From assembly GCF_000426065.1 (NCBI RefSeq), contig NZ_AUEQ01000001.1:620001-684000 (forward strand): a stretch of 64,000 bases of DNA, read 5' to 3'. Within the stretch, counting starts at the first letter, position 1. Each line of letters starts with the position of its first letter. The notes beneath the pieces are model-generated. The model worked only from the letters and a program-made list of their open reading frames with translations. It was not told the origin of the DNA and searched no databases. The translations under genes were made by a program, and so were the position numbers. Below, one piece after another: positions 35,506-44,884 of this stretch. This DNA comes from Mycobacterium sp. URHD0025. GTDB lineage: Bacteria > Actinomycetota > Actinomycetes > Mycobacteriales > Mycobacteriaceae.

Positions 35506-38083
35506 TGGCCGCCAGCTCCTCGCGGGTGCTGGCGCCGACGCGCTGGCAGGCCCGGTACAGGTGGCCTTCCACGCTGCGCACCGACATCACCAACCGGTCG
35601 GCGATCTGCTTGTTGGTCAACCCGGCGGTGACGAGTTCGACGATCTCCCGCTGCCTGCTGGTCAGCGGCTGACCAGCCGGGTTACGCAGTGCCGGAGTGC
35701 ACAACCCACCGCATTCGGCGGCGATCGCCTGCGCGATGGCGGCCGCGTAGGCACTGCGCTTGGCCTGACCCTGGCGCCCGAACGCGACCGCGGCCTGCGC
35801 CGTGGCATCGGCGGCGGTGGCCCGGTCACCCATCGCCCGGTATTCCTCGCCGACCTTCAGCAGGCCGGCCCCGTCGTCGGCGGCCAAAGCTTGAGTGTGG
35901 CGGGCGACGATGTCAGCCAGGGGCAGTTTCAGCATGCCGGCGAGTTCCCGTACGCGCGCAGACCCGGCGGTGTCGCCCCATTGCACGGCGGCCTGCAGGC
36001 ACGCCAGTTCATGCGTCGGTTGTTCCCGCCGGGCGGCGTCACGGCCGGCTGCACGCACGACGGCCACGGCATCGGTCAGCGCCCCGCCTGCGGCCAGTGT
36101 CCAACCTGTGGCCAGAGACATCGCGGTGTGTACGAAGACGTAATCCTCGGGCACCCGCTCGCCCGCGCGGGCCAGAGCTTCCTGGGCTGCGGCGGCATGG
36201 CCGAGCTTGGCATGCGCCTCGGCCAGAGAGAAACAGCTGGCAACCCGCAAACCTGTTGTTATGTCATGTGTTTCGACCCCGGCGTAGGCCTCGTGCAGGT
36301 GCTTGACCGCGCCGGTCAGATCGGCTCGGGCCAACTCGGCATGACCGAGCAGGTAGGCGAGGTTGGCATACGCGATACCGGGAACATCGCGCGCCGACTC
36401 GTCCAGCCGGGCCGCCATCGCAGTCACTTCGTCGATACGTCCCGCCAGCCGGCAGGCCCTGCCGTGGACCGCGCCGAACCAGAACCGCATGGGAGACGAT
36501 TCGAACGATGTGGTGGCCCGCTCGATTGCCTGCTCGGCGACGCTGTCGATGTCGTCAACGTGGCCGAGGGCACCGAGTGCCATCACCAGCGCGATCGAGG
36601 CCATCATGGCGTGGATGTCGGGCAGCCCGTCGTAATCCAATGCAGTCCTGGCGTTTTCCTCTGCACGCACGCAATGGCCGAGCACGGCATCGACGCAGGA
36701 CTCGACCGCCAGGCGCTCCATGCGCTGACCATCGGATTCTGCTGTCTCGGAAAGCTTTTCCAGAATCGCGCGAGCATCGCGGGGTCGGCCGAGCATCCAG
36801 GTCAGGTTGGCCGCCCGCACCGTGGCCCAATGGTGTCCGTCCGGTCTACCGTCGGTGCTGATGTCACGCAGGATCGCCTCGGCTTCGTCACCCCGGCTCA
36901 GCAGGACGAGCGTCATCGCCCGCATCGGAGCCGCATCGGGCGCACCGCATTCGGCGGCGGCGCAGGCGAATCGGTCGGCCGCGTGAGGATCGAGCAGGAC
37001 AGCCGCGCACCGCGCCGCCGTCAGATACAGCTCTGGATCGGGTGGGAGGTCGGAGTTCAGGGCCAGCAGCGCCCGGCGGACGGTCGCACGCATGTCTCCG
37101 TCGGGCTCGCACGCCAGCCGCCGCGCCAGCTTTCCGCGGATACTCGACAGGTGCATCTCACCGGCTGTCGCCCTGCGTAATTCGCCGTACAACGGATGCG
37201 CGAGGGTGGCCACCAGGCCGCGGCCGGCGCGTTCGACCGTGACCAGGTGCATCTGCTCGGCCGCCTCCAGGTCGGCGTGGTCGACGAGATCGCCCAGGAC
37301 GTCGACGCTCAGTGGCTCGCACTGCGAGAGAGTGTCGAGCACCAGCGCCATGCCGGGATCGAGTTCGCCCAGACGCCGCCCGACCATGTCGGTGATGCTC
37401 TGGGACACGGCCACATCGCCGTCCCACATCCACACTCCGGCGGACTTGTGCATCCGCCCGGCGGCGATCTGATCCTTCACCAACTGCAGCAGATACAGCG
37501 CGTTGCCTCCGGTGAGTTTCCAGAACCGTCGCGTGCTGCGACTGTCGACGGGTCCGGCGGCGGCCGATTCGATGAGGGTCGCGGCTGCGGTGGCGGACAG
37601 CGGCTCGAGGTCGATCCGCTCGAGCAGGCCGTCTTTCCACAGGGCTGTCACCGCGTCGGGTTCGGGGCCGCCGGAACGTGCGGTGACGACCATGCGCACG
37701 CCCTGCGTCTGCGCCAGTTGGTGTACGACGTGCGCCGAGAGCGGATCGAGAAGGTGGGCGTCGTCCATGCCGATGACGACCCGGCCCTTCCGCTGTTGGG
37801 CAACGAACGAATCGATGACCCGTCGCACGTCGGGAAGCGGGTCGCACATGCTCTGGCTGATCGAGCCGGTGAATGCTCCGAGCGGGATGGCCCGTGCGGA
37901 TTCCGTGCCGACGAACCAATTGGTCCTGTGCCCGGACGCCGCCGCGTGACCGAGGGCCTCGCGGGCCAGCCGGGTTTTGCCGACGCCGGCACTACCGACG
38001 ATCACCACGCCGTGGTGGGTTCCGGGCCCACCAAGGGAGCGACGGATCGCCGCCAGTTCTTCTTCCCGCCCCGCCAGCTTCAT
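35474..38083 (-). CDS. Large LuxR-family regulator with AAA/STAND ATPase
   Basis: An 869-residue LAL/STAND-type transcription factor. Walker A is GSAGVGKT (residues 30-37) and Walker B is VVIGMDDAH. The central region (300-770) is Ala/Leu-rich helical, TPR-like, and the C-terminal 65 residues form a LuxR helix-turn-helix (LTSRQREIVELVTAGLTNKQIADRLVMSVRSVEGHLYRA). Such proteins sense a ligand and use ATP-driven oligomerisation to activate transcription. No ligand is evident. It lies downstream of the SPW gene on the same strand (147-base gap). Confidence 0.93.
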   Translation of the reverse strand: MKLAGREEELAAIRRSLGGPGTHHGVVIVGSAGVGKTRLAREALGHAAASGHRTNWFVGTESARAIPLGAFTGSISQSMCDPLPDVRRVIDSFVAQQRKGRVVIGMDDAHLLDPLSAHVVHQLAQTQGVRMVVTARSGGPEPDAVTALWKDGLLERIDLEPLSATAAATLIESAAAGPVDSRSTRRFWKLTGGNALYLLQLVKDQIAAGRMHKSAGVWMWDGDVAVSQSITDMVGRRLGELDPGMALVLDTLSQCEPLSVDVLGDLVDHADLEAAEQMHLVTVERAGRGLVATLAHPLYGELRRATAGEMHLSSIRGKLARRLACEPDGDMRATVRRALLALNSDLPPDPELYLTAARCAAVLLDPHAADRFACAAAECGAPDAAPMRAMTLVLLSRGDEAEAILRDISTDGRPDGHHWATVRAANLTWMLGRPRDARAILEKLSETAESDGQRMERLAVESCVDAVLGHCVRAEENARTALDYDGLPDIHAMMASIALVMALGALGHVDDIDSVAEQAIERATTSFESSPMRFWFGAVHGRACRLAGRIDEVTAMAARLDESARDVPGIAYANLAYLLGHAELARADLTGAVKHLHEAYAGVETHDITTGLRVASCFSLAEAHAKLGHAAAAQEALARAGERVPEDYVFVHTAMSLATGWTLAAGGALTDAVAVVRAAGRDAARREQPTHELACLQAAVQWGDTAGSARVRELAGMLKLPLADIVARHTQALAADDGAGLLKVGEEYRAMGDRATAADATAQAAVAFGRQGQAKRSAYAAAIAQAIAAECGGLCTPALRNPAGQPLTSRQREIVELVTAGLTNKQIADRLVMSVRSVEGHLYRACQRVGASTREELAAIIRRGPTGSA

Positions 38084-38230
38084 CTGAGCAGTTCGTACCC
38101 GCCATCGCCGTCATCGGAGTCCTGCGATTGCCCAGGATATGGCGTTCAGCCGGCCACGGGACACAGATTGACGCAGATCTCCCCACCAGCCGGGCCGGGG
38201 CACGGCTGGTTTACCGGATCGGCCTACCGG

Positions 38231-38671
38231 TCAGGCGTGCCGCGCTTCGGAATTGCGCACCCGCATCCCGAAGTACATCGCGTTGAAGCCCAGCACCATC
38301 ACGAGCGCACCGCTGATCACGTGCGACCAGATCATGCCTGCGGTCGGCCCACTGACAAACACCCACGGCGAGATGATCAGCCACACACCGAAGATCGGCA
38401 GTGTCCAGGTCATGCCGTGCGCGCGGTCCAGCGCGAAGCTGAAACACATTGACAGGAACGCGATCGCCCCTCCGACGATCAGGTCGTTGACCGTGAGCCT
38501 GTTGAAGGCGTCGAAGCCGACGATCCATGGTGACAGCGCGACGTACATCGCCGTCAGCAATGTCAGGCCGAAGGTGACCTGCGCAGCCATCGACTCTGCG
38601 ACACGGTCATAGCCGGCCCGCAGGGCCAGGATGTCCGGGTGTAGGTCGATCGATGAATGGACTGTACTCAT
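38231..38671 (-). CDS. SPW-repeat membrane protein
   Basis: A 146-residue integral membrane protein with four TM helices in two repeats, each carrying the Ser-Pro-Trp motif (YVALSPWIVGF near residue 45, LIISPWVFVSG near 100). The N-terminal 30 residues are soluble, and the tail is basic. The length and position suggest it may correspond to Rv0188. The function is unknown. Confidence 0.88.
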   Translation of the reverse strand: MSTVHSSIDLHPDILALRAGYDRVAESMAAQVTFGLTLLTAMYVALSPWIVGFDAFNRLTVNDLIVGGAIAFLSMCFSFALDRAHGMTWTLPIFGVWLIISPWVFVSGPTAGMIWSHVISGALVMVLGFNAMYFGMRVRNSEARHA

Positions 38672-38807
38672 TTCTCATCCTTTCCGTTACACGGCAAGGC
38701 GTTTGGGCCTCACCGCCCCCATCCATCGCTTCTCAGATTACGCCGTGACGGGCACGACGGCGGCGGTCGAAGCCGGTTCGTGCCTGCAGGCAAGTACAGT
38801 CTTCTCA

Positions 38808-40265
38808 ATGCGGTGGCGCAGCAACGCCCGAACGGATGATCCCACCGGCGCACGACAGCAACTCGGCTGGTTCGCAACACTGTTCGCGATGGCGTTGGTT
38901 TTCCACTACTCCGACAGCCAGCCCCTTGCGGTGGCGCCTGCCTTGCTCGCCGGCCTGCCCGCCCTGGTTTTTCCCGGCTCGGTGGCCGCGGCCGCTCTGG
39001 CCGTGGCGGCAGGCGCCACCGTGGCGGTGCTGAACCTGCCTGCGGCGTCGAACCATCTGATGCTGAGCCTGCTGATCGCCGTCGCACTCGGTTCCGCGGC
39101 ACTGTGGGCATCGACCGTCCGGAAGCGCGGGGGTCTGCCGGATAGTTTTGTCGAACGCTGGCTGGATGCCGCGCGCAGCCCAGTCGGTCTCGTGTTGCTG
39201 GTGGTCTATCTGTTCACGGTGTTCGACAAGCTGAACACCGCGTACTTCACCCCGGAAACCTCCTGCGGCAGCGACCTGTTCGGCCAGCTCATCTGGCTCA
39301 ACGGCTTTGCCGATGTGGCGCCGGGCGCGACTCTCGGCCAGGTCGTCGCCATTGCCGCGGTGTTGATCGAGGCCGTCATTCTCGCGTTGCTGGCGGTGCC
39401 GCGGCTGCGTTTCTGGGGCGTGCTGCTCGGTGTGGCCTTCCATTCGATACTGGCGTTGGCCTCGTTCTATGACTTCGCCACCGTCGTCTTCGCGGTGTAC
39501 GTGCTGCTGGTCCCGACCGAGGTGTTCGCCACCCCGGCGACCCGAACCACCGCGTTGCGATCGGCCGCGCTCGGGGGCTTCGCGGCCCATGTGCTGCTGA
39601 GCGTGGTGTCGAGTTCGGCCGAGTCGCCGGCCAGCCCGATCGGCCTGCCGTGGCACACCCTGCTCGTACTCACCTGGTTCATCGCCGTGTTCCCGTTCAT
39701 GGTCGCGCTGCTGCGCGGCTACCGCTCGGCGCAGGTGGCCGGCGTCCGGGCCCCGGACTGGCACTTGCGTCCCCTGGTGCTGCTCATCGCGCCACTCCTG
39801 GCGCTCGCCAACGGGGCCACGCCGTATCTGGGGCTCAAGACCGTGGCGAACTTCTCGATGTTCAGCAACCTGCATACCGAGGAGGGCCACACCAACCACC
39901 TGCTGCCCGGCGTCACGGTTGTCGAGCTTGCGGGCTACCAGCGCGACACCGTCACCATCGTCGGGCTGGAGTTGCCCGAGCCATCGGCGGGTGACAAGGC
40001 CTTTCTGCGGCGGCAAGTCCGCTGGATGTCCGAGGACCCTCCGGTCCGCATCCCCTGGCTGGAGCTACGGCGGACGGTACTGCTGTGGCGCGACGCCGGC
40101 CTGACCGGCGTCCGTATCGCCTACCAGCGCGACGGACCGCCGCACGTGGTCGACGATGCGACGCACGATCCCGTCCTCGCTGCGCCACTGCCGTGGTGGC
40201 AACGCCACCTGCTCGCCTTCCGCGCGGTCGACTCGGGTTCGGGGGCCGACGTCTGCCGCTGGTGA
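38808..40265 (+). CDS. HTTM-like polytopic membrane protein
   Basis: A 485-residue membrane protein with about nine hydrophobic segments across residues 18-360 and a soluble C-terminal domain (about 370-485). The pattern LVLLVVYLFTVFDKLNTAYFTPETSCGSDLFG and LLGVAFHSILALASFYDFATVVFAVYVLL, with His and Asp in helices, recalls the HTTM/vitamin-K-dependent gamma-carboxylase-like family. ATG 38808 is chosen; the frame is open to 38631 but that extension runs through the divergent SPW gene's promoter and start. The stop is 40 bases before the convergent TetR stop. The reaction is unknown. Confidence 0.78.
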   Translation: MRWRSNARTDDPTGARQQLGWFATLFAMALVFHYSDSQPLAVAPALLAGLPALVFPGSVAAAALAVAAGATVAVLNLPAASNHLMLSLLIAVALGSAALWASTVRKRGGLPDSFVERWLDAARSPVGLVLLVVYLFTVFDKLNTAYFTPETSCGSDLFGQLIWLNGFADVAPGATLGQVVAIAAVLIEAVILALLAVPRLRFWGVLLGVAFHSILALASFYDFATVVFAVYVLLVPTEVFATPATRTTALRSAALGGFAAHVLLSVVSSSAESPASPIGLPWHTLLVLTWFIAVFPFMVALLRGYRSAQVAGVRAPDWHLRPLVLLIAPLLALANGATPYLGLKTVANFSMFSNLHTEEGHTNHLLPGVTVVELAGYQRDTVTIVGLELPEPSAGDKAFLRRQVRWMSEDPPVRIPWLELRRTVLLWRDAGLTGVRIAYQRDGPPHVVDDATHDPVLAAPLPWWQRHLLAFRAVDSGSGADVCRW

Positions 40266-40305
40266 CGCGTCACGGCGGTCCGCGGCAGCATTACGCTCGC
40301 GACCT

Positions 40306-41022
40306 TCAGGCGATGCCGATCCGGCCTGGTAAGCGATAGGTCTGCGCCTGTGCGGCGATCTCGTCGGGCGTGGGCAGCGGCTCGGCGCTGTCGAGGTACA
40401 CCCCGCCCTCGCGCAGCGTGTCGTCGACAAGCAGCCAGATCCACCTGACAAGGTCGGCCACCAATCGGTCCTGCGCGGTCGAGCCCGGCTGGTCGAGCCA
40501 CCGGCCGGTCGTCGATTCGACCAGCCCGACGATGGCGAAGGCCAACGGCTGCGGATCGGTCTCCACCCCAAAAGCGTTGAGGTACACCGTGAACAGCGCA
40601 CCGAGCTGGGTACCGATGGTCAGCCTGATGTCCGCGATGGCATCAGGCGTCGAGGCGTCCTCGCCCAGTGAGCAGCGGGCCAGGTAGCGGTAGAGGTTGC
40701 GGTGCTCGACGAGGAACCGCACGTGAGCGCCGACGCTGGCCTCGATGATCTGGGCCATCGAACCGTGCGGTGTCCACAGCGGCGCGAGTTCGGTGTTGAG
40801 CATTTCGGCGGCACGCTGCGCGATCGCCCGCTGTAGGTCGGCGGCTCCGGCGAAGTGCCGATAGAGCTTGGTGCGGGTGACACCGACGTGAGCGGCGATC
40901 TGCTCGGTCGAGGTCTGCGGACCGTGTTCGGCGATCGCGGACAGCGCGGCGTCGACGAACTCGACCCGCCGGCGTTCCCGCTGCCCGGCCCATCTCCCGG
41001 TAGTGCCGCTCTCCACAGACAC
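40306..41022 (-). CDS. TetR-family repressor of the DUF2236/ALDH operon
   Basis: A 238-residue TetR regulator. The N-terminal helix-turn-helix (20-65) reads FVDAALSAIAEHGPQTSTEQIAAHVGVTRTKLYRHFAG; the remainder is the helical ligand-binding and dimer domain. It starts at a GTG (41022). The 84-base gap to the divergent DUF2236 gene holds two perfect 17-bp palindromes, so autoregulation and control of the rightward operon are very likely. The inducer is unknown; an aldehyde, alcohol or polyprenoid would fit the target genes. Confidence 0.93.
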   Translation of the reverse strand: MSVESGTTGRWAGQRERRRVEFVDAALSAIAEHGPQTSTEQIAAHVGVTRTKLYRHFAGAADLQRAIAQRAAEMLNTELAPLWTPHGSMAQIIEASVGAHVRFLVEHRNLYRYLARCSLGEDASTPDAIADIRLTIGTQLGALFTVYLNAFGVETDPQPLAFAIVGLVESTTGRWLDQPGSTAQDRLVADLVRWIWLLVDDTLREGGVYLDSAEPLPTPDEIAAQAQTYRLPGRIGIA

Positions 41023-41038
41023 ACCCTAGCCAATCACA

Positions 41039-41055
41039 TGGTACGTGACGTACCA
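41039..41055. promoter_or_regulatory. TetR operator 1 (TGGTACGT-G-ACGTACCA)
   Basis: A perfect 8-1-8 palindrome, 17 bases upstream of the TetR GTG and within the divergent promoter region. Confidence 0.8.
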
Positions 41056-41064
41056 TTTGGCAAC

Positions 41065-41081
41065 TGGTACGTCACGTACCA
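41065..41081. promoter_or_regulatory. TetR operator 2 (TGGTACGT-C-ACGTACCA)
   Basis: A second perfect 17-bp palindrome, the exact reverse complement of operator 1. It is centred 26 bp away, about 2.5 helical turns, and 26 bases upstream of the DUF2236 start. Confidence 0.8.
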
Positions 41082-41106
41082 CTAGATTCCGAAGGGAAAG
41101 ACGCAG

Positions 41107-42192
41107 ATGGACGCGCTGATCGCACTTCGCAAAGCGGCGGGCCTGCCGGCCGTCGCCGAACCGTCGGAGCCTGTCGAGGACTACGGCTTCTTCGGCCCGG
41201 ATTCCGTCACCTGGAAGGTGTGGAGCTACCCCACCTCGCTGCTGATCGGCTTCTCCCGGGCGGTGACCATCGAGCACCTCGACCCGTTCCTGGCCGCCGC
41301 GGTGGACGCGACCGGGCAGGTCTACGCCCGCACCCGGCTGCGCTACGACAGGACCATGCAGTACTTCGCGCTGGTGGCCTTCGGCGACGCCAAGTCCGTC
41401 CTGGATGCCTCCGAGATCCTGGTCAAGATCCACGCCAAGGCGATCGGTACCGAGCCGATCACCAAGCGTCCCTTCGACGCCAATGATCCGCACTCGCAGT
41501 TGTGGATCCATCTGACCGCGTGGCACTCGATCCTCTACAGCTACGAGATGTACGGCCCCGGCAAGCTGTCGCCGGCCGAGGAGAACCAGTACTGGGAGGA
41601 GTGCGCGCGGGCCGCGGAATTCCAGACCATCAACCCTGACGATGTCCCGCGCACCCGCGAAGGCATTCGCGAGTACTTCGAGAGCTTCCGACCCGACCTC
41701 GTAGGCTCGGAAGTGGCGCAGAAGATGATGGATTACCTGGTCGACCTGGGCTATCACATCCTGCCGGAGCGGATGCCGCACTGGCTGCGCAAGCTGTTCA
41801 ACATCCCGATGCGGGCCGCGATCATCGCCACCATGCCCCGCTGGATGCGGATGCTGGGTGGTATCCCGCAGCGCCGATTCGCCGACGTCGCGGCCCGAGC
41901 GGTGGTCCGCCCCCTCCTCAAGGCCATGGCCACCAATCCGCGTCTCGAACTGGCATTCCTGGACCTGACCACCCCGCACACCACGGCGATCGTCGGCCCG
42001 ACACTGCTTGGCATCCCGGCCAAGAACACCGTGACCTACACCCCGGCCGAGGCCAGGGTGAAATGGGACCGGACCACTCCGTTCGAGCAGTACGCTGCCA
42101 TCGTGGCCAAACGGGAGGCGGGCGACGGTCCCACACCCTATGCCCACAACCACCACGACGCACTGGTGCAATTCGACAAGAGCGCGAGCTGA
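41107..42192 (+). CDS. DUF2236 (MpaB/latex-clearing-like) oxygenase family protein
   Basis: A 361-residue protein of the DUF2236 family, which includes haem-dependent latex-clearing protein and MpaB. Family-like stretches are EDYGFFGPDSVTWKVWSYPTSLL near the N-terminus, a central RTMQYFALVAFGD...KIHAKA with a His candidate for haem binding, and HLTAWHSILYSYEMYG. There is no signal peptide. It probably oxidises a hydrophobic substrate, perhaps giving aldehydes for the next gene. GAAGGGAAAG lies upstream as Shine-Dalgarno. It is the first gene of the TetR-controlled operon; the stop is one base before the aldehyde dehydrogenase ATG. Confidence 0.87.
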   Translation: MDALIALRKAAGLPAVAEPSEPVEDYGFFGPDSVTWKVWSYPTSLLIGFSRAVTIEHLDPFLAAAVDATGQVYARTRLRYDRTMQYFALVAFGDAKSVLDASEILVKIHAKAIGTEPITKRPFDANDPHSQLWIHLTAWHSILYSYEMYGPGKLSPAEENQYWEECARAAEFQTINPDDVPRTREGIREYFESFRPDLVGSEVAQKMMDYLVDLGYHILPERMPHWLRKLFNIPMRAAIIATMPRWMRMLGGIPQRRFADVAARAVVRPLLKAMATNPRLELAFLDLTTPHTTAIVGPTLLGIPAKNTVTYTPAEARVKWDRTTPFEQYAAIVAKREAGDGPTPYAHNHHDALVQFDKSAS

Positions 42193-42193
42193 T

Positions 42194-43897
42194 ATGACCG
42201 AAACGCAGATCGACGAGGCCCTCGAAGAACTCGGCGAGGGCGAAAAGACTTGGGCTTCCCTCTCATTGGCGGCCCGCCGCGGGTTGCTCGACGAGGTGCG
42301 GGCGCTGACCGTGCGCCACGCCGCCGAGTGGGTCGACGCTGCCGTCGGCATCAAACAACTCGATCCGTCCTCGCCGCTGGTGGGCGAGGAATGGATGTCG
42401 GGCCCGTACTCGCTGGCTGCCGGACTGGGCGCATTGTCGGAGAGCCTGGCCAAGCTCGAATCGGGCCGCAGCCCACTCGACGGCGCCGAGTTCGGTTACG
42501 CCCCCGGTGGCCGGACCACGGTAAAGGCCCTGCCGCTCAACACCTTCGACCAGCTACTGCTGTCAGGGTTCAGCGCCGAGGTGTGGCTGGAACCCGGTAT
42601 CGAGAAGGCCGAGGCAATACGGTCGGCCGGGCTGGCCCAACGCGACCCGTCCCGCACCAATGGCGTGGGCGCGGTATTGGGCGCGGGCAACATCTTCTCG
42701 ATCGCGCCGCTCGACACCATCTATGAGCTGTACGCCAACAACCGCGTGGTGGCCCTCAAGCTCAATCCGATCACAGATCCGCTGCTGCCTGTCCTGACCA
42801 AGGTGCTGGCGCCATTCATCGCCATCGGCGCGGTCCGCATCCTGACCGGCGGAGCCGAGGCCGGCACATACCTGGTGCGGCACAAGCGCGTCGACCACGT
42901 GCACATGACCGGCAGCGCGCTGACGTACGACGCGATCGTGTTCGGCACCGGGGAAGAAGGTGCCCGACGCAAGGCGGCTGACGAGCCGGTGCTGGAAAAG
43001 GAGATGACCGCCGAGCTCGGCGGGGTGTCGCCAACCATCGTGCTGCCCGGCTCCTGGAGCAAGGCTGACATCGAGTTCCAGGCCAATCACGTTGCCACAC
43101 AACGACTGCACAACAACGGCTACAACTGCGTGGCCGCGCAGGTGGTCGTACTGCCCAAGCGCTGGGCGCAACGCGACGAGTTCATCGCCGCCCTCCGCAA
43201 GGCCGTCAACGAGGCCCCGGCGCGGGCAGCGTACTACCCCGGCTCCGACGTCAGGGTGGCCGCCGCGGACACGTCGTATCCGGACGCGCAGCACCTGGGC
43301 TCGAGGGGTGCCCGGGTCCTGGTGGTCGATCCGGCTGACCGGAAAGCCCTGTTGTGCACGGAGTACTTCGGTCCGGTGCTCGGCGTGATCGAACTCGACA
43401 CAGAAGACGACAGTTCCGGCGAAGGATTCTTCAGCGAGGCCGTGCGGGTCGCCAACGACGAGTTCGTCGGCACTCTGGGCGTCAACATCATCGCCCACCC
43501 GGACACGTTGGCGGGCCTCGGCGACACGTTCGACCACCTTGTCGAGCAACTGCGCTACGGCACCGTCGCGATCAACGCCTGGACCGGCGTCGGCTACCTG
43601 ACGCCCACCGCAACCTGGGGAGCGTTTCCCGGACACAAGCGCAATGACATCCAGAGCGGAACGGGCGTGGTGCACAACGCTTTTCTGCTCGATCGCCCGG
43701 AACGCACAGTGGTCCGCGGTCCGTTCCGCCCGGCGCCGCGTTCGGTGTTCCGTGGCGAGTGGTCGTTGTCGCCGAAGCCGCCGTGGTTCGTCAACAACCG
43801 CACCGCGGCGACGACGGGCCGCCTGCTGGTGGACTTCGCCGGCAATCCCGGATGGGGCAAGCTGCCCGCGATCTTCGCGTCGGCGCTGCGGGGTTAG
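42194..43897 (+). CDS. Aldehyde dehydrogenase family protein
   Basis: A 567-residue member of the ALDH superfamily, longer than the usual 480-500. Residues 1-130 are an N-terminal extension with few ALDH features. The NAD-binding and catalytic parts show VLGAGNIFSIAPLDTIYEL, ILTGGAEAG, VHMTGSALTYDAI, the active-site Glu in TAELGGVSPTIVLP, and the nucleophile Cys312 in NNGYNCVAAQ. The C-terminal motif TEYFGPVLGVIEL is also present. The ATG at 42194 follows the DUF2236 stop by one base. It should oxidise the aldehyde made by the upstream oxygenase; the substrate is unknown. Confidence 0.9.
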   Translation: MTETQIDEALEELGEGEKTWASLSLAARRGLLDEVRALTVRHAAEWVDAAVGIKQLDPSSPLVGEEWMSGPYSLAAGLGALSESLAKLESGRSPLDGAEFGYAPGGRTTVKALPLNTFDQLLLSGFSAEVWLEPGIEKAEAIRSAGLAQRDPSRTNGVGAVLGAGNIFSIAPLDTIYELYANNRVVALKLNPITDPLLPVLTKVLAPFIAIGAVRILTGGAEAGTYLVRHKRVDHVHMTGSALTYDAIVFGTGEEGARRKAADEPVLEKEMTAELGGVSPTIVLPGSWSKADIEFQANHVATQRLHNNGYNCVAAQVVVLPKRWAQRDEFIAALRKAVNEAPARAAYYPGSDVRVAAADTSYPDAQHLGSRGARVLVVDPADRKALLCTEYFGPVLGVIELDTEDDSSGEGFFSEAVRVANDEFVGTLGVNIIAHPDTLAGLGDTFDHLVEQLRYGTVAINAWTGVGYLTPTATWGAFPGHKRNDIQSGTGVVHNAFLLDRPERTVVRGPFRPAPRSVFRGEWSLSPKPPWFVNNRTAATTGRLLVDFAGNPGWGKLPAIFASALRG

Positions 43898-43929
43898 GCA
43901 CCTGCCTTCGGCGAATAGGATCGGTGGGC

Positions 43930-44865
43930 GTGCGTACCCGCCCGCCTTCGGTGACCGATGAACTGATCAGGCGCGCGGTCGCCGACCACTGGTCGCTGGA
44001 CGTCGAGCGGGTCGACTACCTGCCGGTCGGGGGCGGTGCTCACCACTGGCGCGCAATCGGAACCCGGTGCGCAATTTTTGTCACCCTCGACGAGCTCGGT
44101 ACGCGGCACTCCACAGGTTCTTTGGAGGATGCGTACGCCACGGCCGCATGTCTCGAGGCGGCCCGTCTGGACGTAGTGTGTGCGCCGTTGCGCGGCCGGC
44201 ACGGACGATTCACGGTCGACGTCGGCTTCGGCATGCTCAGCGCGACGCCCTGGCTGGACGGCCACAGTCCCACGGAAGCGGAGTATCGAGCGCCCGCGCA
44301 TCTCGCGACGGTCATGGCCGCCCTGGATGCGCTGCACGCGATGACACCACCGGCACCGCTGCGGGATTGGGCGCCGCGGGTCGGCATCGACTTCGCCGAC
44401 AAGGTTCGGATGCTCACTGACCGCCCGTGGCTCTCGGGCCCGTTCGGCGAGGAGGCCCGGAATGCGCTCGTCGCACACGGCGCGGACATCGAACGCTGGA
44501 CGCGGCGCTATCACGACCTCACGCAGCACGCCCGCGCGCAGCGGCACACCTGGGTGCCGACCCATGGTGAGCCACATGAGGACAACCAGGTGGTGCACGG
44601 CCGCAGCCTGAAATTCGTCGACTGGGAGACCGTTCGACTGGCTCCGCGTGAGCGGGACTATTCCGATCTGCTGGCGGCGGGTTGCGCCGGCCAACTGAAC
44701 GCAGATCAGCTGATGGTCGAGTTGTTCGCCCTTGATTGGCGGCTCAGTGAGATCACCGAATATGTGGACTGGTTCACCGGTCCGCATACCGGCAGTGAAG
44801 ACGACGTCGAGGCGTTGCAGGCGCTGCACGAGGAACTGGCGGCACCCCTGACTGCCGACGGCTGA
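43930..44865 (+). CDS. APH-fold phosphotransferase
   Basis: A 311-residue aminoglycoside-phosphotransferase/choline-kinase-fold protein. The Brenner-type catalytic loop is THGEPHEDNQ, with Glu in place of the usual Asp (a variant seen in some APH families), followed by the metal-binding FVDWETVRLAPRERDYSDL. Start options are GTG 43930 (8 bases after AGGA) and GTG 43924. It lies 32 bases after the aldehyde dehydrogenase on the same strand and is probably part of the operon. The natural substrate is a small hydroxylated metabolite; antibiotic resistance should not be assumed. Confidence 0.87.
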   Translation: MRTRPPSVTDELIRRAVADHWSLDVERVDYLPVGGGAHHWRAIGTRCAIFVTLDELGTRHSTGSLEDAYATAACLEAARLDVVCAPLRGRHGRFTVDVGFGMLSATPWLDGHSPTEAEYRAPAHLATVMAALDALHAMTPPAPLRDWAPRVGIDFADKVRMLTDRPWLSGPFGEEARNALVAHGADIERWTRRYHDLTQHARAQRHTWVPTHGEPHEDNQVVHGRSLKFVDWETVRLAPRERDYSDLLAAGCAGQLNADQLMVELFALDWRLSEITEYVDWFTGPHTGSEDDVEALQALHEELAAPLTADG

Positions 44866-44884
44866 CAGATTGTGCGGCCGGCCC

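Noticed and set aside
38631..38807. N-terminal extension of the HTTM-like protein
   Set aside because: It would cover the promoter and start of the divergent SPW gene and adds no membrane segment; the ATG at 38808 directly precedes the first hydrophobic region.
43930..44865. Calling the APH-fold protein an aminoglycoside-resistance enzyme
   Set aside because: The catalytic loop is a Glu variant (HGEPHEDN) and the gene sits in a metabolic operon, so a metabolite kinase is more likely.
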